From Eutypella sp. D-1 (lineage: Eukaryota; Ascomycota; Sordariomycetes; Xylariales; Diatrypaceae): 64,000 nucleotides of DNA. Under the pieces are notes generated by a model that was not told the DNA's origin, did not search any database, and saw only the letters and a program-made list of their open reading frames with translations. How positions within the stretch are numbered: position 1 is the first letter of the stretch; each line of letters starts with the position of its first letter. Where the stretch lies: assembly GCA_023313575.1 (NCBI GenBank), contig JAJTTP010000031.1:1-64000 (forward strand), in the 5' to 3' direction. Shown one piece after another: positions 1 to 7,945 of the stretch. The translations under genes were made by a program, and so were the position numbers.

Positions 1-73
1 TAATAGAAAAAGCCGATAATCTCCAGGTCCAACTACCGAACCGCATACTCTGGTCAATCTTTCTTTGCCGTAG

Positions 74-901
74 GTCACGTTTCATATTCATTCTATCCAT
101 CCCAGGGTGAAAGATTGTCTCATGCTTACATACACAGTTGTCAGAGCTTGTATAGGCATGGCCTTCCCCATTCATGATCAGCTTGACGAAGACTATGACT
201 TCGACGCTCCAGCGGTGCTAGAAACCATCCGAGATGATGAGGAACCGGACCGCATATCTCATCACGACTTGCATCTTGGGAACATCATGATGGGGGACGC
301 AGGAGGCCCGTTTCTAGAGCACAGTATCATTCCCGTTACGAAGCTGATCGACTTCGGGTTGGCACAAGACGCAGGCGGCCCCCTCGAAAACATTGTACGG
401 GTCTGTTCGGTAAGTGGATACTCACGATCAAGCCCATGATTACTGTTGCTCATCCTATCCTGCCCACTAACTACAAGCCTATTGCTATAGAACATGATGG
501 ACATCATCACACTGGGCAAGTTCGTCTCGGAGCCCTCGATATACAACGGGATCATCACACACGCAACGCATATCTTGCCCACAGGTCTCGGTCACATGTT
601 CCCGATGCTATGCCCGAACCTGCGAGACTTCCTGGCACGCTGTATGGCACACCATGAAGAGTTACGCCCAAGCCTGGCGGAGATGCTTGTCGTCGCCCAA
701 GGGCACGCGCAACGAGATGCGTCCTCGTTCGCTCCCTACCATGAGCGCGAGACCGACGAGGCGATCCAGGGCGCCCTAAGCCAAGTTGTATACGATGCTC
801 CACCGGAGGAACCCGAGGAACAGCAACCGCGAGCTAGGCGACGGAATAATATCAGGCGCCTGATACGAAGGCCCATTCCAGCCCGGATCTGGCGCCACTG
901 A
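74..901 (+). CDS. Protein-kinase-like protein, 3' part only (5' end lies outside the window)
   Basis: Two exons, about 74-409 and 491-901, join in phase 0 across an 81-nt intron (GTAAGT donor, TATAG acceptor, branch-like ACTAAC). The protein carries HHDLHLGN, equivalent to the catalytic-loop HRDLKxxN of protein kinases with His for Arg and His for Lys, followed by LIDFGLA, equivalent to the DFG metal-binding motif. The tail is basic (PRARRRNN) and proline-rich. No ATG starts the open stretch. It begins after a TAG at 71-73 that sits in a good acceptor context (TTTCTTTGCCGTAG), so an upstream exon with the N-lobe almost certainly lies outside the window. The altered catalytic loop suggests a fungal-specific kinase-like family. 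Activity cannot be judged without the N-lobe. Confidence 0.7.
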
Positions 902-1485
902 TAGTTGTGTCTTCAGCTTGTATTTTGGAAGTAGGGCGGCAAGGGGAGAGGGGAGGAGGCGCTGCGGCATGAATATGGAGATCAGGATCAACATTCTTAC
1001 TTTGGTGGCTTAATGATTAGTTTTCGGCCTCTACGGCAGTTCATTTCAGCTAGGAATCAATTGTTTGGTCGACGCATTAATTTAACGTGATACCTAGTAG
1101 CTGAAAGACTACAGGGAAACCTCATTGTTCCAATGTGCTCCAAGTATTACCTTTGAAATTCCCAGGTGTTTTGTGGCAGGCTAGAGCAGAATGGAGGGAA
1201 GAAGAGAGGGGGAGTAAGGAGGGGCTTTCTTCAGGACCTTAGATCTGTCTCCTGACCCACCCTACCCCTGTAGTACTCATCCGGGCACATGCCAAATGTC
1301 AGATTATAGTCAGGAAGCAAACGCGGCCGAGGCTTTAGACAACACTGTTCACGTAAAACTTATACTATTTAATGAATTTCCTTTAGCCTGTCGTATTCCT
1401 AGTTGCCATTCAGCCCACCCGTAAGGTGCACTTTCTTACAGTCCGATATCTCCAGTCATCGCGCACCAAACCTGGACGGTAATCC
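902..1485. other. Intergenic spacer, kinase-like gene to SDR
   Basis: I see no supportable gene, RNA or repeat here. It presumably holds the 3' UTR of the kinase-like gene and the promoter of the dehydrogenase. Confidence 0.5.
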
Positions 1486-2482
1486 ATGATGTCAGACCAA
1501 GTCTTGGTTGTAATCAGCGGCGTCGGGAGAGGTAGGTCGAGAAAGGTACCCCTTTTCAGTGTCATCCGAGCCAACAAGGTATTCAAGGCATAGGGAAGAC
1601 TCTAGCCCAAGCCTATCTCTCTCGGCCGAGCCACACAGTGGTGGGAACTATCCGCGACGATAGCGCCCCGGGAGTTATCGAGCTGAAGGCGTCCGCCAAA
1701 GGACCTGGTTCTAAGCTACTACTAGTTAACATTGAAAGCGCATCGCCGACAGACGCAAAACGTGCTATGGAGGAAGTGACTGCTTCGGGCATCGACCATG
1801 TCGACATTGTGATAGCTAATGCCGGGCTAAGCCCGCCGGTCGCACCGCTCGAGACGGTACAACTCGCAGATGTGACCAAGACATTTAACATCAATGCTCT
1901 GGGGCCTCTAGCACTGTATCAGGCTTGTCATGCGCTGTTGGAAAAGTCAGGCAACGCAAAATTCGTGACTATCAGCAGCGCTGCCGGCTCCATTGGTTCT
2001 ATGGAGACCAATGGCGCTTACGTTGCACCAGCCTACAGTATTTCGAAGGCGGCATTGAACTGGATCACCTTGTGAGACTGCCTTTCTGCTAGGATCAGAT
2101 CGAGTCGCATTAGCAATGCAGTGATAAATGACTGACAATTGGCATAGGAGCGCACACTGTGGCAATAAGTGGCTTGTTGCTTTTGCTGTGAACCCTGGGT
2201 ATAGCGACTGAGAGTCGGTACTTATTTTAAACACTGCTAATACTGTCTTAGGCTTGTCGATAGCGACATGGGTAACCAGACTGCCAAGTATCTAGGAATG
2301 GCAAAGGCACCCATCACGAAAGCGTATAGTGCTGAGCGGATGATGGGTTTGGTGAGTGCATCCGCTATTGGCATTGGTGTCCCGCTACTTTCTGACTTAA
2401 TAATCAGATCGATAAAGCTACTCGCGAGAATTTCTCTGGAAAATTCATAAACGCAATAGACGACAAGGAATTGACGTGGTAG
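1486..2482 (+). CDS. Short-chain dehydrogenase/reductase, norsolorinic-acid-ketoreductase-like
   Basis: Exons 1486-1531, 1588-2071, 2148-2198, 2252-2351 and 2408-2482 sum to 756 nt (251 aa). All four introns are GT-AG and 53-76 nt long. The classical SDR signature is complete: cofactor loop SGVGRGIG (Gly12, 16 and 18), IANAG in the middle, catalytic Ser at 145/146 and YSISK (Tyr165, Lys169). PG then LVDSDMGNQ follows, and the usual C-terminal GKFINAID block is encoded by exon 5. The acceptor after 1587 was chosen because it restores the family glycine motif. Relatives reduce keto groups in fungal polyketide pathways using NADPH. The substrate here is unknown. A polyketide synthase fragment lies about 0.6 kb downstream, so this may be the surviving member of a lost metabolite cluster. 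A second ATG at 1489 is an equally possible start. Confidence 0.85.
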
Positions 2483-3038
2483 CTGCTGATTTTGTGTGGA
2501 AGTCGGACGGAGGAAGGACAGCCAATGAGTGTTTCTCCCTATAGAAACCCCAGATAGCTAGAGACTAGACCTATGTTCAAGTACATCGCTATCTCGATAT
2601 GCCATTCTAAGATATAACCATAAAATGAGTGCATTGAACTCAAAGAGCCTGACGTCGCGTATATAGGGGTATATGGTCAGCCACGGGCGAGGACCACGCC
2701 CGCTTCCACGATTACTCTAGGGGCCTACTGGGATATGACCATGGCATACCATAAGTTCTCAATGGCGTAAGTCGCTTTTATGTCGCAAGTGCTGCCACCG
2801 CTCAGAGGGACATCGCGATGCATGCACGTTGCTATAGACACGAAGACAACGGAGATGGCGGTGGAGCCGCCACTAAGGGACCAGCTGTCAAATGATCATA
2901 GGCTTCCGGGTACCGCAGCCGGAGCATTTGGCACTGTTGCAAACAATGCTGTTCGCGGGCTTGTATCTGTAAGACCATGCAGATTGTGGATCTCGAAGCC
3001 ATCCGCATCATGATATCTAAGCCCGCACCAAAGTCGAG

Positions 3039-3293
3039 ATGAAGCCGATGCTCAGTACGGCAACCCAGGTTCAGAATAGCTACCTGATGAGGAGTCTCAG
3101 GGTTAGTCGCCCACGGAATTTCGTGAACCGCCGTCGGCCTATGTATGGTATTGATTCCTTGGCGGCAATGGAGTTCCTCGACCTCCTGAGGATTGAGCTC
3201 GGTAGCAAACCGACAACGTTGGAGGTCGTAAATGCACCGTCGCTCTTATCTGCTTGTGAAAAAATCACCGGGCAAGCTTCATATCTAATATGA
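3039..3293 (+). pseudogene. Decayed polyketide synthase fragment (acyl-carrier-protein end)
   Basis: The open frame encodes YGIDSLAAMEFLD, the phosphopantetheine attachment site of an ACP (the Ser of GIDSL). It continues with ELG.KPTTLEVVNAPSL and ACEKI, which is how highly reducing fungal PKS proteins normally end, and stops at 3291-3293. Only about 50 residues are recognisable. Upstream (about 2700-3038) every frame has stops, with TAA at 3018-3020 in this frame, and no ketoreductase or other PKS domain can be read. It is therefore best treated as a relic of the 3' end of a PKS gene rather than a free-standing carrier protein, although a tiny expressed ACP cannot be excluded. Confidence 0.6.
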
Positions 3294-3765
3294 GATACCA
3301 AGTCCATTCGAATGAATGAACGATGTATGATATGGAGGATAGGGGTGCTACCACATCATTATCCCTTGTTAGATAGTTGCGTAGTTATAAGTACACGTAC
3401 TAAGCGCGTAAATCTAATATGCACTTGACTAGATAGAACAGCTATAAAAGGGACCTTGCATTGCTAGAATGAGGAAAGATGAAGTAGTGGAAGTGATGGC
3501 GATCATATTGTCCTATCAGGAGAATCCCCCATCACATTCAAAGTCTTGGCAGTGCGTAAGGCCTGACAATGACGTTTGGTGGGGTTCCAGGGGTTTCTGA
3601 GTCTGCCTTAAGTACTTTATACGAATACACTCCAGTATTCCTCTGAGTACTTAAAGTTGTAGACAAGTTCTCAACCCCTAATCGTAGGAAAATCAAAGTC
3701 AAGTGGAAAACAAGACCTAAAAAACTAGTATTTTCATAGCAAACTCTAGATCAAGTCCGCACATT
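3294..3765. other. Intergenic spacer before F-box gene
   Basis: No gene is recognised. The sequence is AT-rich near 3380-3460 (including CTATAAAAG at about 3440) and presumably contains the F-box gene promoter. Confidence 0.4.
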
Positions 3766-4624
3766 ATGGAAGAGGCACGAGCAGCCCTACCGGACCTGCC
3801 ACCGGAGCTCATCCGACTGATATTCTCCCACCTCGTGCCCACCAAGTACAAACCTCCCAAACAACAAACTCTCCACTACCCGCGAGACCTCGAGAATCAC
3901 ATCATGGAAGAGCGGCGGGCGCTGTACCACGTCTGCGGCTGCTCACAGCAGTTTCGTGCGATCGCGCAGCCCCTACTCTATCGCGTCGCCCTAGCCGAGT
4001 GCACCGAGAAGATGATGCTCCTCGTCCGGACCCTCTCGGAGAGGCCCGAGCTGGCCTCCGAGATCCGCACCTTCGTCTGGTCTTCGTCGCAGCTGAGCAA
4101 GGCACCGCCCGCCCAGAACGACGAGAACTGGAGCCCCGACTCCGACCCGCCAAGGCGGCGGGTGGAGGTCAAGCGCGAATGGCCGCGCGGGGTCGAAGGG
4201 AAGGAGGGAACGCTCACCATGACCTTGCCTCGACTGCCCCCGCGGCTCGAGAAATTCGACGGGAAGATCTCGGTAGACGTGCAGGTTAGTGAAACAAGGA
4301 TTATTTCCCTATCGGACAAGAATTGACGTCTTTATCTCTACGCAGGCCGCGATGTGGCTCTTGGTCACAGCTCCGAATATTGACGAGGTCCTCATAATAG
4401 CGCCTGATTATTACAGTCAACGAAACCGATACTTCCCTTGGGGAAAGAGCGAACAGTGCCTAGGGATGCTCGAGCGCGCGGGCAATTATCAGCTGGAACC
4501 CGGAGAGAAGCCGGACATCTACGGGCCGTGGTATTTTATCCCTGCTATGGTGGACACAGTAGGGGCCCGGCAGAGTTGCATGCCATATCTCATCAAGGAT
4601 AAGCCTAAGAAAAAGAAAAAATAG
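3766..4624 (+). CDS. F-box-domain protein
   Basis: Exons 3766-4284 and 4346-4624 are joined across a 61-nt intron (GTTAGT...CGCAG), phase 0, giving 265 aa. The N-terminus LPDLPPELIRLIFSHLVP is a typical F-box beginning (LPxELxxxIxxxL) and runs to about residue 55 with CGCSQQFRAIAQPLLYRV, the usual fungal F-box end. The rest has no recognisable repeat domain. The C-terminus ends in a lysine run (KPKKKKK) that could be a nuclear localisation signal. F-box proteins bind Skp1 and recruit substrates to SCF ubiquitin ligases; the substrate here is unknown. At 265 aa it is short for the large fungal F-box/leucine-rich families. Confidence 0.75.
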
Positions 4625-4868
4625 AAGGTTCGAGTGCGCGTAAACCCAGTTATAATTGCGTTAGGCGATATGGACAATTCTTCTTAATCTTACTATGCAC
4701 TATTCAGGGTTCAAGACACTGGTCATTCAGTCAATACTTACTTTGCGGTTTAACATAGAACTTTTAAGATTAAAGATTGGAGGCAATGAGGATTTCATTC
4801 TGTGGCCGAAGCCCCTAGACTATTTTGCGTGGCTTACTTACACATGATGCGGAATTCTAAATCACAAA

Positions 4869-5348
4869 TCACAAGTCCGACTCATCTAAGGACGGGAAGC
4901 TCTGATAAATGCCTGAAGTCGGCCTGATACGAGGGGGAAATTCCTCGCCATCGACCAACCGGAGGGGTTTATCGACGGGAGGTTGGAGCTTCTCTCCGAC
5001 TGGGATTCGGAGCAGGATGCATAGAACTAAAGGGCCGATGCCCGAGTTATCAACCAGTCCCTGATCAAGCAGCGAGTTCAGGTGTTTCGAGAAGTCAGAT
5101 AGGGAGATATCTCGGATCGTAAGGCACGTGCACTTGTCCGTGTGACATGGGCCCTCGAAGTTCCAGGTGAAGTCGAGGCCCGGCTGGGATCCCGGCACGA
5201 AAATGGACGTACCTTTGCACCCCGTTTCGGGGTTCTCCATGTCGAGCCGACGTTCCTCCGGCTGTGTCTCCGGCTGTGTCTCCGATTGTGTATCCGACGA
5301 CGCACCGGCGCCCCGCCGCGATAGCGTCCGCTTGATTTTTGTCAGCAT
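4869..5348 (-). CDS. Hypothetical protein with ETQP-type repeats
   Basis: A single open frame of 159 aa is read from the first ATG (5348). An upstream TTG-led extension is unlikely to be used. Residues about 19-31 form a short repeat (TQSETQPETQPEE) in a polar segment. It is followed by a more ordered stretch containing a cysteine cluster (CHTDKCTC) and a hydrophobic segment (GPLVLCILLRIPVG). I recognise no family. The cysteine pair and the amphipathic DFSKHLNSLLDQGL segment look protein-like rather than random, but expression is unproven. No intron is needed. Confidence 0.45.
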   Translation of the reverse strand: MLTKIKRTLSRRGAGASSDTQSETQPETQPEERRLDMENPETGCKGTSIFVPGSQPGLDFTWNFEGPCHTDKCTCLTIRDISLSDFSKHLNSLLDQGLVDNSGIGPLVLCILLRIPVGEKLQPPVDKPLRLVDGEEFPPRIRPTSGIYQSFPSLDESDL

Positions 5349-6035
5349 TTTTTCCCTAGTTGTCAACTTGCAAGCTCTCAAAAGTGGTCCGGCTACGATG
5401 CGATGGATCCTGTCTTCGCGCTTAGTTAAATATCCTGAGGACTGTGTGAGGTGGGTGACAGAAACGGTACACTATGGTTAAGGAGCGGCTCTTTATATGC
5501 ATGCGGGCTTCACACAATGACGTTGTTCAAGCCACCTTGTAAAGGAATAACAGGTCTTTTCGGGCCAAGTACGATCTGGCTGTACTTGTACGGTGGCAGA
5601 GTATCCAAACACCTCTCGGCTTCAGTCCAGGATGTGACGCTCATGTCTGCCCCGGCGGCCTATCAACCTCTCCAATGTATCTCGTACTCCCTCCCTTTCA
5701 TTCATTTAATCGATATTTGACTGGGCTTCGATGCAACTCGATCTACAAAGCCTAAGCATTTGAGTACTCTCTGCCTGGTCATCTCTCCCTTAGTTCCGAC
5801 ACAACACGCATTAATATCGACGAGACAAAGAGCGCTCCTGCATGCTCGCGAAACATCCTCTCACAGATGTTTACGACTACAAGGATGGAAGGGCAAAGGG
5901 GAAAGAACGGGCTCACACAAGTAACACTTCCCGGAAACTATATGGCAATAAAGCATATCAAAAACCAGGGTCTCTTGCTCCGAAGCCCTTTAATTCCGCA
6001 GACATCTAGTCTGCTTAGATACTTGCGACCGACAA
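5349..6035. other. Intergenic spacer
   Basis: Only short overlapping frames of unconvincing composition are present. It probably holds the promoter of the 4869-5348 gene and the 3' UTR of HRI1. Confidence 0.4.
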
Positions 6036-6887
6036 TCACGCCTCGCAAGCCTCGACAACAGTCCAAACAAGCCCATCCTTCTGAACGCTACCCCCGACCG
6101 CGAGCGCCTCGTCTCCAAGCGCCTCTTCACAGGGCAGGTGAAGCGAGCCTACGCGCACGCGCCTCTCCCAGCCGCCCTGGGGCTCCCAAGCCCAGCGCTC
6201 GAGGGCGAAGTCCGGGCCGCAGCGCACAACGCCCTGGCAGTAGCGGCCGAGACATACGACTTGGCCGCGACGCTCGGCGGGGTCGTCGCGGAGTTCCAGG
6301 ACGACGCAGCGCGGGCGAGCAGTGCCCGAGGCGGCGGCTTCGGGCTCGACATCACGCCACATCTCTTCGTAGTCGGTAGCGAGGCCCGTGTCGGGGTTTA
6401 CCATGCGGCCCTTCTCGAGCGTACGGTCGCGGTCGCCCGCTTCCGCGGGGAACATATCAGCCTCGTCGATGACTGTGCTCTCGGGGTCCGTTCTCGTGCG
6501 CGAGTCCACGATGTGGCGCCATGCGCAGTGGCGGACGGCCTTGCCGTCCTCGTCGCGGGTTTCCGACGAGGACGAGGTGCCCGCGAAGGCCCAATCTACC
6601 GTGTCTAAGGACTGGGTGGTTGGTACAAGACGGAATGGGATAACAAAGAGGGCCCCGCTAGAGGGCAGACAAAGGGGGAAACGATTAAACCAACAAAGAT
6701 GAAGTACACACTTACCCGTGAGTTCCCCTTTTCCTTCCCCATGTCCCTCACCCTTGTCCGTGCCACTTAACAACATCCGGATGTCGACAAAGCGGCGCCC
6801 CGGCGAAGTCAACACAAGCGTGTCTGTATTCTCCGTAGGCGCGCCATCGGGTAGCCAGCGAATGTAATCCCGGATAGACACCGACAT
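6036..6887 (-). CDS. HRI1: HRI1 family protein
   Basis: Exons 6887-6716 and 6604-6036 give 246 aa. The 111-nt intron (GTAAGT...CCTTAG) is a multiple of three and stop-free, so an unspliced reading would wrongly add 37 residues. The ATG at 6887 gives the family start MSVSIRDYIRWLPDG, and an upstream in-frame extension is not needed. Family landmarks follow in order: TLVLTSPGRRFVDIR, DWAFAGTSSS, WRHIVDSRT, DEADMFP, EKGRMVNPDTG and TDYEEMWRD, then a C-terminal block around VVEACEA. Yeast Hri1 is a small two-barrel cytosolic protein of unclear function, reported to contact Sec72 and Hrr25. I infer the same fold here from the motifs. Confidence 0.9.
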   Translation of the reverse strand: MSVSIRDYIRWLPDGAPTENTDTLVLTSPGRRFVDIRMLLSGTDKGEGHGEGKGELTGKCVLHLCWFNRFPLCLPSSGALFVIPFRLVPTTQSLDTVDWAFAGTSSSSETRDEDGKAVRHCAWRHIVDSRTRTDPESTVIDEADMFPAEAGDRDRTLEKGRMVNPDTGLATDYEEMWRDVEPEAAASGTARPRCVVLELRDDPAERRGQVVCLGRYCQGVVRCGPDFALERWAWEPQGGWERRVRVGSLHLPCEEALGDEALAVGGSVQKDGLVWTVVEACEA

Positions 6888-7945
6888 CTTTATTATCGGG
6901 GAAGAGATTCCAAGTTTATGACTAAGTTCGGCCTGCTGTAGTCCTGACCACTTCGCAGGTGTTCCCTTCTTTGTCGGAGTCTTGGAATCGTAGAGATGTG
7001 GCGTGGTTTTGGTCCTAATGCGGCAACCGCAAGACACTTGATAAGTAGTTAGAGTTTATACGCATGCAAAAGATATAGAAAAGGGGTTGGCGGTTTGGAT
7101 ACATCCCCAAGCAGTCTCTTTAGTGTAAACTCAAAGCGCCAAGGAGACTTTGTCGTAGCGTTACCCCGCCACTGCTCAAGTAGTAGACTACTGTGTAGGC
7201 TAGCACACGCATGGAACTCCTAATGAGTGATTTTACTAATGAGTATCACAAGTGCGAGGCGCTTAAGACCAACGCATTGGATGAATAGTACTATATGAAC
7301 ATCATTTCCCTTATGAACGTCCGGCCCCGATAGCTAGATACCCAAGTATCCATGGATATTTACAAACACACCGAAAACCGTTCTGGTGCCAATCTACTTC
7401 TACACTGTGAACTTGAGGGGGGAAGAGGGGGGAGGTAATACACACAGTTGGGTTTAAAACGGCCCATCCCCTAAAGAACCCCCTTGCCCCGCTGACGAGT
7501 GACCATGCTTCATAACGCCCAAATCGCCTCTCCATGCATATACTCAGACAAACACAGAAAACTCAAACATTATCACATCAAACATCGTCGCCCTCTCCTC
7601 TCTTCAATGACGTAAACATGAGCCACAACCCGACTCACTGACAGACTTGACAAGAGTGGCTGTATGGGTATCGTTGGAATGCATAGTGGAACCACCGTCA
7701 TCTCGTGGGGGTCGCGGAAATAAGAAAATGACACGACATTCCGACCAACTCTAAACTCAGATTACCACCACATTCCTGCCCCCGCTACAACAAACAAACA
7801 AACAGAAAACCCCCTTACACGCCCCCCTCCATATAAAACCTCTCCGCAATGCGCCGCGAGGCTTCCCCATTATCTGTCTCCGTCCGTCCGTGCTGCTGTT
7901 TTCGCTTGATGGATGCGGGATATGTCCTGTCGACTTCTAGTTCTT
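6888..7945. other. Intergenic spacer / HRI1 promoter region
   Basis: No gene is supported. It covers the HRI1 upstream region and the 3' UTR of the following minus-strand gene. Confidence 0.4.

Noticed and set aside
2780..3013. Possible ketoreductase part of the PKS fragment
   Set aside because: I could not match the translation in any frame to a PKS domain, so only the ACP piece was claimed.
6138..6608. Plus-strand frames over HRI1
   Set aside because: Antisense shadow of a GC-rich conserved coding exon.
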